This document shows, one piece after another, positions 1-6,525 of a stretch of 7,528 bases of DNA. This stretch comes from Burkholderiales bacterium (GTDB lineage Bacteria; Pseudomonadota; Gammaproteobacteria; Burkholderiales; SG8-39). A program made the translations under genes and the position numbers. The stretch spans positions 1 through 7,528 of the forward strand of contig JADLDQ010000377.1 of assembly GCA_020846575.1 (NCBI GenBank). Direction: 5' to 3'. Numbering within the stretch: position 1 is the stretch's first letter; each line of letters opens with the position of its first letter. The notes beneath the pieces were generated by a model. That model was not told the DNA's origin and did not search any database. It saw only the letters and a program-made list of their open reading frames with translations.

Positions 1-4
1 CGTC

Positions 5-27
5 GCCGATGCGCACCGGGCATCGGC
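5..27. repeat. Perfect 8-bp inverted repeat (hairpin)
   Basis: GCCGATGC (5-12) and GCATCGGC (20-27) are exact reverse complements around a 7-base loop. There is no T-run on either side, so it is not an intrinsic terminator. It overlaps the possible minus-strand start codon at 23-21, where it could hide the start, or it may simply lie inside a coding end. Its function is unknown. Confidence 0.35.
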
Positions 28-120
28 TCCTCCTCGCGCCTCGCCGGGTGCGAAAATCACTTCGGCCGAACCCACTGTTTCAAGGTTGACAGCCCACAAG
101 CAACTTTCACAGCAACCAGG

Positions 121-164
121 GGACCGGGCGCCGGCGCACTGCCGACGTCCGGTCCGCTTTTTTT
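121..164 (+). terminator. Intrinsic (Rho-independent) terminator, rightward
   Basis: Bases 121-135 pair with 141-155 in a 15-position GC-rich stem with one C-A mismatch (131/145) and one G-U pair (128/148), closed by a 5-base loop (136-140). Two bases later comes a run of seven T (158-164). This is the textbook layout for ending a plus-strand transcript. Read on the minus strand, the hairpin is followed by no T-run, so it should not efficiently stop the leftward cluster ending at 201. It therefore implies a transcript entering from the left of the window and converging with that cluster. Confidence 0.75.
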
Positions 165-200
165 CGGAGCCGCAGCCAACCTACCTCCGCCCGCGCGCCT

Positions 201-1733
201 TCACACTTCGCACTTCACGTTCTCCGCGTGCAGCGTCGCGGCGCCTGCGCAGCCGAGCTTGGTCGCGCGGGCCAGCAGCCAGCGGAACATCGCGTTGGCC
301 AGCGCCTTTTCGCCGCGCTGGTTGTAGAGCAAGCAGGCGGCGGTGGTGATCGCGTCATTCCAGTACGGAAAGGTCGCGGCGGCGACTTCCGGGTCGAGGC
401 GGGCGATGGCTTGATCGCAGAGCTCGCGCAACGCCCGCCACTCGTTCCATTCGGCCGGGGCCGGCAAGCGGCGATTCTCGATCGCCCGCAGGCAGTAGGC
501 CTCGCAGGCGGATTCCACTTCCTCGTGCAGGCTTTGCAGGGCGTGCCAGACCGCGGTCGCCAGGATCGACTCGTCGTCACCGGTGGGGGCGAGCCGCAAC
601 CGGTGACGGGCCAGCAAGTGCCCGAGATCGGCCTCGACCTGGCTGCGCAGGTCTCGAATCGGGTGCAAGGGATCCGGCAGGGTGGCAAAGCGTTGCCGGG
701 ACGTGCGCACCGTCGCCGCGTCCGCGCACGCGACTTCCCAGACGCGGCCGAGGCGCACCAGGTCGTGATCGCTCAGGCGCGCTTCCGCCAGCGCGCGGGC
801 GTGCAGGGTCAGAGCCCGCCGGAGGCGGTCCGGCCCCTCGCTGCGGGCGCGGGGTGGCAGCGTGAGCACGCGGGCCTTCACCCGGGGAGGCGTGGGCGAC
901 GGTATCGGTTCGCTGTCGCGGGCACGTTGGTAGAACGCCCAGGTGCGAAAGCGCTTGGGCGCCGTGAGCCAACGCCACCAGAGGCGGAGCTTGCTCGCAT
1001 GCCGGGGGCGGCCGCGGGGGTCCAATTCCAGGGGCAGCAACCGCGACGCGGCGGCGGCGAGAAAGCGCGTGGCGTTCGACCGGGTCTCGGCAAGGTTGGG
1101 GCCGGTTCCGGCGCGGCGCACTTCCGCCCAGTCGCCGCGGCTGGCGGCTTCGGCCGCGCGCCATTCCGAAGCCAGCATGGCGGCGACATAGGGCACGGCG
1201 TAGGGGGACAACGCATCCACCTCCGCGAGCATCTGCCGGGCGGACTCCCGGTCCCCCCGGGCGAGCTGGAGGAAGCCCATGGCAGCGATGCCCGCGCCGC
1301 GCAGCGGTTGGTCCTCCGCCAGACGCGCTTCGATCCACGCGATCGCCGCGGTGCGATCGCCGCGGACGCGCAGGATGGCGAGCGCGCCGGCCAGCGCCCC
1401 GCCGCCGCGGTGGTCGCGCGCCATGAAGTGGTGGCTCAGGCGACCAAAGCGGTACGCCGCCCGATGCCACCCGAGCGGAACGAACACCCGCCGCGCCATC
1501 ATCCACGGAAAGGCCAGCGGCACCGCGCAAAACAGCGCGAGCAGGGCGACCCACTTCAGCGCGATTTCAAACTGCATCTCCCCAAGCAGAGAACCCAGAC
1601 CGAAGAAGGTGAAGAAGTACAGGAAGACCCACCCGACCAGTTCGATCGGCACGCTCTGCGCGCCCATTTCGGCTTCGCTCGGCGTCCGTTTGCTCGCCAT
1701 CAACAAAGCAATGATCGGAAAGACCGGGATCAT
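201..1733 (-). CDS. Membrane protein with helical (TPR-like) repeats, function unknown
   Basis: I do not recognise a named family for this 510-residue protein. The N-terminus is hydrophobic (residues 2-12), then two clear membrane segments follow at about 30-51 and 56-79. After a basic stretch (81-97) comes a soluble helical part. Residues ~110-205 read as paired amphipathic helices typical of TPR-like repeats, with RGDRTAAIAWIEARL and ARGDRESARQMLAEV as repeat-like units. A basic, proline-containing linker (~240-300) leads to a second all-helical section (303-510). The start is well supported: GGAGG (1743-1739) lies 5 bases before the ATG, and ATGA overlaps the stop of the preceding gene by 4 bases. 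As last gene of the Hsp70 module it may be a membrane anchor, scaffold or client for the chaperone pair. That role is inferred from context only. Confidence 0.85.
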   Translation of the reverse strand: MIPVFPIIALLMASKRTPSEAEMGAQSVPIELVGWVFLYFFTFFGLGSLLGEMQFEIALKWVALLALFCAVPLAFPWMMARRVFVPLGWHRAAYRFGRLSHHFMARDHRGGGALAGALAILRVRGDRTAAIAWIEARLAEDQPLRGAGIAAMGFLQLARGDRESARQMLAEVDALSPYAVPYVAAMLASEWRAAEAASRGDWAEVRRAGTGPNLAETRSNATRFLAAAASRLLPLELDPRGRPRHASKLRLWWRWLTAPKRFRTWAFYQRARDSEPIPSPTPPRVKARVLTLPPRARSEGPDRLRRALTLHARALAEARLSDHDLVRLGRVWEVACADAATVRTSRQRFATLPDPLHPIRDLRSQVEADLGHLLARHRLRLAPTGDDESILATAVWHALQSLHEEVESACEAYCLRAIENRRLPAPAEWNEWRALRELCDQAIARLDPEVAAATFPYWNDAITTAACLLYNQRGEKALANAMFRWLLARATKLGCAGAATLHAENVKCEV

Positions 1734-2101
1734 GCGGGCCTCCAGCCGAAGACGCGCAGGGCTTCCGGCCAGGCAGCGGGGCCAGGGGAAGATTCGCCGG
1801 CGGGCTCAGGCGCCGGTTTCGCCGGCTCAATGGGCTCGAGCTCCGCCCATAACTCGTGCCCGGCGCGTCGCTGCGGATCGCGCAGTTCGTTGGCTGCCCA
1901 ACGGACCTTTTCCGAAGTGCGCGGTTGCGGTCCGAGCGGGGTCGGGTAGTGGCTGGCGGCGGCGAGCCCGAGTTCGAGCATGGCCAGCCACTTCTGGGCG
2001 GCATCCTCGAAGTCGTGTCGGCCGCACCCGGGACGCACCTCGAGTACATAGAAGGGATTGTCGGTGATACTGGCCGCAAAGTCCGGTCGCGGGCTCGACA
2101 T
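1730..2101 (-). CDS. Divergent J-domain-like protein lacking the HPD motif
   Basis: This 123-residue protein resembles a J domain, the Hsp70 co-chaperone module. NPFYVLEV (15-22) matches helix I, residues 29-46 fit helix II, and the segment from SEKVRWAANELRDPQRRAGH (63-82) onward to about 88 fits helix III with the usual 'LxDPxxR' ending. The catalytic His-Pro-Asp between helices II and III is absent: the loop holds HYPTPLGP (51-58). A proline-rich stretch (89-110) and a short WPEALRVFGW tail follow. The ATG (2101) overlaps the Hsp70 stop as TGATG, with GGGAG (2113-2109) 7 bases upstream, so translation is probably coupled to the chaperone. Known J proteins need HPD to stimulate Hsp70 ATPase, so this one may be a J-like adaptor or inhibitor, or may use another contact. 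The reading frame is open further upstream inside the Hsp70 gene, but the overlap and ribosome site fix this start. Confidence 0.8.
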   Translation of the reverse strand: MSSPRPDFAASITDNPFYVLEVRPGCGRHDFEDAAQKWLAMLELGLAAASHYPTPLGPQPRTSEKVRWAANELRDPQRRAGHELWAELEPIEPAKPAPEPAGESSPGPAAWPEALRVFGWRPA

Positions 2102-4566
2102 CAACGCACTCCCGAATCGAATCCCAACCTGCGCTCCTCCACCTCCGGCGGCAGGACGCCCCACAGTGCGCGCGTGACGCGCTCCAGGGCGGCCCGATCC
2201 TGGCGCTCGCGGGCCTGGCGCCCTTCGCGCACGAGCTGCTGTGCCCGGGGCAGGTCGGTGGCGTCTTCCGCGCGGCTGGCCGCGTCGTCGAACATCAATT
2301 GCCAGGCATCCGGGGCGCGATGAAAGGCGGTCCGACCGAGCGACGCCATCGCGCGCATCTGTCGCTGGACTTCGGTCGCTTCGCGAAAACGCAGCGCGCG
2401 GACGAGCGATTCCTCGGCGGCGTGCAGCAGGCGCTGCTCGGCCGCGGTCCCGTACTCGCTGACCCAGCCGGCCGCCCATTCCGAGCGATCCTGGGCCAAC
2501 CGGGTCAGGTCGGGCCAGCGGGAGGCATCCTCGACCTCCACCAGCGCCGCCTCGGCGTCCAGCAAGCCGCGGCGCGCCTTCAGCCCGGCATCGCTGTCGC
2601 CGCCGCGCGCCGCCGCGAGGTCGCGGCGCACTTCTTCGAGACCGGCCGAGGCCCGGTCGAGCGCGACCATGCACTCTTCGACGCCGGAAAGCGCGGCCTT
2701 GCCGCGCGCTTCCGTCAGTCTGCGGTCAAGCGCCTCTGCGCAGCTCTCGATCGTCGCCGGGTCGCTGCCCGGCATCAGCGGGTGCGCCACGCCGTCAAAC
2801 ACCTGCTCCAGCGCGGGTACGAACGCCCGGGCCGAAAGCCGGCCGCCGCGGTCCACCTCCAGCGTGATCTCGAGCTCGGCGCCCGCGGCGAGGTCGCTCT
2901 TGACGTCGCGACCGGGGATCTCCAGCGTGCCGACCAGGCGGCAGAGATGCGCGAGTTCGAATTCCCCCTGCACCACCGGCACGGTGAGCAGGGAATCGGC
3001 ATGGTGGCGCGCGACGCTTTCGACTGTGCGCAGGACGAAGGTGCGCTTGGTTGGCAACGGCGTGCCGCGCTCGAAGTAGACCCGCACCCGGTTGCTGGCG
3101 AGCGCGATCCCGATCGAGCGCGAGAGCGGCGGGTCGGTGATGACGTAGCCCTGGGTGATGGTGATGGTCGCGGGCGTCACCGGGACCGGCTTGCCCGCGC
3201 GATCCACGGCCTGGACCCGGAATCCGTTGGCGGACCGGGGGCGCAGTTCGGCGGCGAGCACGAAGGACCCGTCGTCGGCGACCTCGACGGGCGCACCCTG
3301 CCACGCGTCGTCGGTACGCTCCAGATGCAGGCGCACGGGCGGATCGCTGGTGACGGCCGCCGGCGCGTCCAGGCGCTTGCCGACGACGTGGGGATGCAGG
3401 CTCGACGAAACGGCGGGGAACTTCAGCAGCACCGGCCAGGCGGCGACCGGCGGCGGCGGCGGGCGCCGTGCGTCCAGACCGGCGGAGGCGGCATAGAGCG
3501 CGGCGCCTTCGGCGACCAGCGTCATCGGGTCGTGGCCCTCGGCGAGCGGGGCCTCCAGCGCCTCAGCCAGGCGCCGGCGCAGGCACGGAATCACGGTCGG
3601 ACCGCCGACCAGCACGATGCGCGCGAGCTTGCCGGTCGCGGTCTGGTGGCGCGTGCAAAGGCGGCGGCAGATGTCGAGGGAACGCTCGATCAGCGGCGCG
3701 CACAGCGCTTCGAACACGGCGCGCGAGATGGTCAGGTCCACGTCGGTGCTGCCGCCGTCGCCGGTTTCGAGCGCGGGGAGCGTGATCTCCGCCTGATCGG
3801 CCCGGGACAGTTCGATCTTGGCTTCTTCGGCGGCGTGACGCAGGCGCGGCAGCGCGCGCGCCAGCCGCGGATCGGCGCGCTGCCACGGCGCGCCGGTGAG
3901 CCGGGAGAGCTCGGCCAGGGCCCAATCCACCAGCGCGGTATCGAGGTCACGGCCGCCCAGGAAGTTGTCGCCGTCGTGGCCGACCACCCGCAGGTGACCG
4001 TCGCGGGTCTCGAGCAGGGAGGCGTCGAACGTGCCGCCGCCGAGGTCGTAGACGAGCCAGGCGCCTTCGGAGTGCTCGCGCGACCAGCCGGCGGCGAGCG
4101 CGGATGCAACCGGTTCCTGCAGCAGTTCGATGCGCGTGAAACCGGCCAGCCGCGCCGCTTCAGCAGTTGCCGAACTTTGTGGCAATTCGAACAGCGCCGG
4201 GACGGTGACCACGGCGAATTCCGGGTCGAAGCCGAGTTGCGCCTTGACGTCGGCCCGCAACGACGCCAGGACCAGGGCGGAAAGTTCTTCCGGTCGCCGG
4301 GTGAGCCGCGCGGCCGGGAACGCGATCGCCTCCGCGGTCCCCATCAGGCGCTTGAACTCGGTGCGGGTGTTGGCCCCGTCGGTCTCGAGATGGCGGCGGG
4401 CCTTGGCGCCTACCGTCACCACGCCCTTGCCATCGATGCGCACCACCGAGGGCGTGAGCGGCGAACCGCCGGCGTTGCGGATCAAGGTGACCCGCTCGCC
4501 GTCAAACACGGCGGCCGTGGAATTGGTGGTGCCGAGATCAATGCCGAGGTATTGCGGCCCGTTCAT
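2101..4566 (-). CDS. Atypical Hsp70-family chaperone with an inserted domain
   Basis: Cytoplasmic Hsp70-type ATPase, 821 residues against about 640 for DnaK. The nucleotide-binding domain (~5-365) is intact: phosphate-1 loop GIDLGTTNS (8-16), the lysine of FKRLMG (72), VVTVPALF (119-126), EPVASALAAG (151-160), phosphate-2 loop YDLGGGTFD (173-181), NFLGG (201-205) and the adenosine motif RIVLVGGPTVIP (316-327). After it come a polyproline stretch (369-373) and a beta-rich insertion to ~474. Only then come ITDPPLSRSIGIA (476-488) and GTPLPTKRTF (501-510), which match the DnaK linker and first sandwich strands. The beta half ends near 588, and a long helical, charged C-terminus (603-821) replaces the lid. 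I chose the ATG at 4566 because GGAG (4578-4575) is 8 bases away; an ATG at 4572 is only 2 bases from it. It is not dnaK itself. Its partners are probably the two overlapping downstream genes. Confidence 0.92.
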   Translation of the reverse strand: MNGPQYLGIDLGTTNSTAAVFDGERVTLIRNAGGSPLTPSVVRIDGKGVVTVGAKARRHLETDGANTRTEFKRLMGTAEAIAFPAARLTRRPEELSALVLASLRADVKAQLGFDPEFAVVTVPALFELPQSSATAEAARLAGFTRIELLQEPVASALAAGWSREHSEGAWLVYDLGGGTFDASLLETRDGHLRVVGHDGDNFLGGRDLDTALVDWALAELSRLTGAPWQRADPRLARALPRLRHAAEEAKIELSRADQAEITLPALETGDGGSTDVDLTISRAVFEALCAPLIERSLDICRRLCTRHQTATGKLARIVLVGGPTVIPCLRRRLAEALEAPLAEGHDPMTLVAEGAALYAASAGLDARRPPPPPVAAWPVLLKFPAVSSSLHPHVVGKRLDAPAAVTSDPPVRLHLERTDDAWQGAPVEVADDGSFVLAAELRPRSANGFRVQAVDRAGKPVPVTPATITITQGYVITDPPLSRSIGIALASNRVRVYFERGTPLPTKRTFVLRTVESVARHHADSLLTVPVVQGEFELAHLCRLVGTLEIPGRDVKSDLAAGAELEITLEVDRGGRLSARAFVPALEQVFDGVAHPLMPGSDPATIESCAEALDRRLTEARGKAALSGVEECMVALDRASAGLEEVRRDLAAARGGDSDAGLKARRGLLDAEAALVEVEDASRWPDLTRLAQDRSEWAAGWVSEYGTAAEQRLLHAAEESLVRALRFREATEVQRQMRAMASLGRTAFHRAPDAWQLMFDDAASRAEDATDLPRAQQLVREGRQARERQDRAALERVTRALWGVLPPEVEERRLGFDSGVR

Positions 4567-4574
4567 GCTCATCG

Positions 4575-4578
4575 CTCC
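4575..4578 (-). promoter_or_regulatory. Ribosome binding site deciding the Hsp70 start
   Basis: GGAG on the minus strand. It is 8 bases from the ATG at 4566-4564 (good spacing) but only 2 bases from the ATG at 4572-4570 (too close). It therefore favours the second methionine, giving 821 rather than 823 residues. Confidence 0.6.
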
Positions 4579-4599
4579 AGGAGGGAACTGGACAGCCCA

Positions 4600-5730
4600 C
4601 TACTCGCGCGGTCGACGCAGGGCTTCCTGCCAGACCGCCAGCGCCGGACGCGGCGCGCCCGCTTCGTCGTACAGGCCGGTGTCCCGCCACGGCAGGGCGA
4701 AGTCGGACTTCCCGAGCGCGTTCCAAAGCGCATCGTAATCGCGAATCGTGAACAGGACCACCGCCAACGCACGATGGCGCTGCGCGGCCTGCAACAGCCG
4801 GACCGTGAAGTCCGTCTGCTTTTCCGGACTACCGGCGAACTCGATCGTCGCGCCGTTGACCTGCAGCGTCCACGGCTGCGCGCAGTAGGACGACTCCGTG
4901 ATCAGCACGGGCTTGTCGGTCAGGGCGAAGATCCGATCGAACAGGTCCTCGGGGAGAGCATTGGCGAAATGGACGGTACTCAGGAAGGGGTGCAGCGAGA
5001 TGCCCAGGCAATCGACCAGCGGCAGCAGATCGTGCAGGACCTGCTTTTGGACTTCCGGGTCGTCCATCGTGCTGTAGCCGGGCAGAGTGGCGTTGGAGTC
5101 GACGGAAGCCAGCAGCGGCAGATTCGGGTGCGACTGCTTGAGGTGCTGGTAGAGGAAGCGGTGCAGCTCGACGTACTTCGGCCAAAGCGCCGGCTGATTG
5201 CGGGCGAGCAGATTGACTTCGATGCCGATCGCCAGCCAGTCCGGCTTGAACTGGGCGATCATGCGCGTCAGGTACTTGAGATAGGCGGACTTGACCTCCG
5301 GGCTGTCGAGTTCCAGACGGTCCCAGGGCGCGGGCAGGGGCTGGTTGATGCCGGCGCCGCGATAGAACGCCAGACCGTTGCGAGCGGGATTGAGGGGATT
5401 GAGCGACAGCAGGATCTTCTTGCCGGCGCCCGTGTGTCGGATCCGCTGTTCGATCGAGTCGGCGTAGTCCTTGGCGAACGGCGCGTCGGCGGCGACCTCC
5501 GGCCAGGGCACGCCTTCTTCGATGTGGTGCGAGATCACGTCTCCGTTCTCGTTGATGGCGCGGTAGGTCCACTCGATGGCCTCGAGCGTGGCATCGTAGA
5601 ACCATGGATTGAAGCCCATGGCAAATGGGCGGGGCGCGGGCCGGGGCGGATCTTCGGCGCCGGCGCGACCGGCGATCGGCCCGCAGGCCAGGAGGACCGC
5701 GAGCAGGGCGGTGCAGGTCTGGATTTTCAT
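4600..5730 (-). CDS. Exported glycoside-hydrolase-like TIM-barrel protein (GH53-like, clan GH-A)
   Basis: 376 residues. The N-terminus is an export signal: MKIQTCTALLAVLLACG, with possible signal peptidase I cleavage after AGA (23-25) or a weak lipobox LLAC at Cys16, so it is periplasmic, secreted or lipid-anchored. The barrel shows the clan GH-A order: IGIEVN with Glu171 as likely acid/base, VDCLGISLHPFL (239-250) resembling the 'D-x-x-G-x-S-x-x-P' strand of GH53 galactanases, and KPVLITESSY with Glu279 as likely nucleophile. Two features are atypical: the residue before Glu171 is Ile, not the usual Asn, and sequence outside these strands does not let me name a substrate. The start rests on the signal sequence and AAAGG (5741-5737) 6 bases upstream. 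The frame stays open far upstream, but that is antisense to the stress-protein gene. It lies 47 bases after the DUF2721 gene and 27 before Hsp70. Confidence 0.85.
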   Translation of the reverse strand: MKIQTCTALLAVLLACGPIAGRAGAEDPPRPAPRPFAMGFNPWFYDATLEAIEWTYRAINENGDVISHHIEEGVPWPEVAADAPFAKDYADSIEQRIRHTGAGKKILLSLNPLNPARNGLAFYRGAGINQPLPAPWDRLELDSPEVKSAYLKYLTRMIAQFKPDWLAIGIEVNLLARNQPALWPKYVELHRFLYQHLKQSHPNLPLLASVDSNATLPGYSTMDDPEVQKQVLHDLLPLVDCLGISLHPFLSTVHFANALPEDLFDRIFALTDKPVLITESSYCAQPWTLQVNGATIEFAGSPEKQTDFTVRLLQAAQRHRALAVVLFTIRDYDALWNALGKSDFALPWRDTGLYDEAGAPRPALAVWQEALRRPRE

Positions 5731-5777
5731 GTCTGGCCTTTCATCAGGAATCGAGCGTGGTGCAGACCGCCCGCGGA

Positions 5778-6335
5778 TCAGGCGGTGGGGCCTTCGCACG
5801 CCGGCGGGCCCTCGGGGTCCTCGGGCAGCGTGCGGGCGAGGCGTTCGACGAACTCCTGGCCGAGCTCGACCGGTTCGAGCGCAATGCGCGCTTCGAGCAT
5901 GGCGCAGGCGATGCCGGCGAGCATGCAGAGCAGGCCGGCGAAGAAGCACGGGACCGCGGCGTACAGGGCAGGGGCCCAGAACGCGCCGATGCCGGCGCCG
6001 AAGGAGCACAGGAGCAGGCTGGCGATGGCGCTGAGCAGGGCGAGCAGGGTGCGCTGGATCAGCCGGGCGCGGTACAGCAGCCGATTCATCTGACGTTGCA
6101 GGACTTCCACCGACTCGCGGGTGAGCCGGCGCGCGCGCCGCTGGGTGTCGCCCGCCGCGGGGCGGTGGAGGAGATCCTCCTGTTCTTTGAGGGACTCGCC
6201 CTGGAATGCGCGGATGCGGACCAGGACGGCGGTCAGGCGGTTGTAGAAGGCGAGGCAGAGGAGGCCGCAGGCCGAGATCATGACTACGGGGACCACGGCG
6301 GCGGAGATTACCCGGGCCCAGACTTCGGGGGTCAT
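5778..6335 (-). CDS. DUF2721-family membrane protein
   Basis: 185-residue inner-membrane protein that I recognise as DUF2721, a family of unknown function. Its signature is the N-terminal helix (about 9-30) running into VMISACGLLCLAFYNRLTAV, then LVRIRAFQ. A charged cytoplasmic stretch follows (44-92, rich in Arg, Glu and Gln), then two adjacent membrane helices (~94-118 and 121-146) and an acidic, proline-containing tail (~155-185). The start is firm: AGGAG (6345-6341) lies 5 bases before the ATG, and a -35/-10 pair lies just upstream. Longer in-frame starts would include that promoter and run antisense into the stress-protein gene. It is the first gene of the minus-strand cluster. What it does, and whether it works with the genes after it, cannot be told from sequence. 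Confidence 0.88.
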   Translation of the reverse strand: MTPEVWARVISAAVVPVVMISACGLLCLAFYNRLTAVLVRIRAFQGESLKEQEDLLHRPAAGDTQRRARRLTRESVEVLQRQMNRLLYRARLIQRTLLALLSAIASLLLCSFGAGIGAFWAPALYAAVPCFFAGLLCMLAGIACAMLEARIALEPVELGQEFVERLARTLPEDPEGPPACEGPTA

Positions 6336-6525
6336 GGCAGCTCCTCTTGCGCGTGGTGACGGGGCGGTCCAGAATACGCGGACGCTCGTGTCGGGGCAAG
6401 GGAAGCGCGCGCCGCGGAGAATTGCCCGCTGGTCCGGAACGAGCTTTGCGCTCAGAAGGGAGCGGTGGGGGATTCGTGCCCGGCGCGGGCGTGCACGGCG
6501 GTGAGATCGAGAGGGAGGGCGGGGC
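6336..6525. other. Divergent intergenic region
   Basis: 190 bases separate the minus-strand cluster from the plus-strand stress-protein gene. The half nearer DUF2721 carries the leftward promoter. For the rightward gene I found no convincing -35/-10 pair: TTGCGC near 6447 and TTGCCC near 6423 lack matching -10 boxes. The last ~15 bases are very G-rich and include the GGAGG ribosome site (6514-6518). Confidence 0.6.
6371..6399 (-). promoter_or_regulatory. Sigma70-like promoter for the five-gene minus-strand cluster
   Basis: Reading leftward, TTGCCC (6399-6394) and TATTCT (6376-6371) are separated by exactly 17 bases. Each box matches the E. coli consensus at 4 of 6 positions. The predicted transcript would start near 6364, giving a leader of about 29 bases before the DUF2721 ATG, with its AGGAG site inside. 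No heat-shock (sigma32-type) promoter was recognisable here, although a chaperone is encoded downstream. Confidence 0.55.

Larger units (their letters stand above)
1..200. other. Intergenic region at left edge, with terminator and ambiguous edge ORFs
   Basis: No convincing complete gene lies here. Two conflicting edge signals exist. On the plus strand, frame 3 reads open from the left edge to a TGA at 87-89, 31 bases before a strong rightward terminator, so the last ~28 codons of a rightward gene may be present; their codon choice is only moderately GC-rich at third positions. On the minus strand, a perfect AGGAGG (34-29) sits 5 bases before an ATG (23-21) that would open a leftward gene, MPGAHRR and on past the edge. 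The terminator favours a rightward gene converging on the minus-strand cluster. I could not find a convincing promoter for a leftward gene or a terminator for the minus-strand cluster in this gap. Confidence 0.4.

Noticed and set aside
86..114. Perfect TTGACA (86-91) as a plus-strand -35 box
   Set aside because: No -10-like hexamer lies 16-18 bases downstream, and transcription would begin almost inside the terminator stem at 121.
228..1949. Plus-strand open frame of about 573 codons
   Set aside because: It is the codon-aligned antisense of the membrane protein at 201-1733. The peptide is low-complexity, rich in Arg, Gln and Gly, with no recognisable fold.
1730..2674. Minus-strand frame of about 314 codons ending in the J-like protein
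   Set aside because: The upstream 190 residues overlap the Hsp70 gene in another frame and are Arg/Gly/Ala-rich noise. The ATG at 2101 has a good ribosome site and the TGATG overlap.
2299..6093. Very long plus-strand open frame (about 1264 codons)
   Set aside because: It lies codon-on-codon opposite the Hsp70 and glycoside-hydrolase-like genes, which happen to share a frame. Plus-strand stops there would need TTA, CTA or TCA codons on the minus strand, which this GC-rich genome avoids. Its translation shows no domain, while the minus strand shows clear Hsp70 and barrel motifs.
6513..6524. G-rich tract (GGG-A-GGG-C-GGGG) as a G-quadruplex over the stress-protein ribosome site
   Set aside because: Only three closely spaced G runs are present and a fourth is about 23 or more bases away. 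A plain purine-rich ribosome site in a GC-rich genome explains it.
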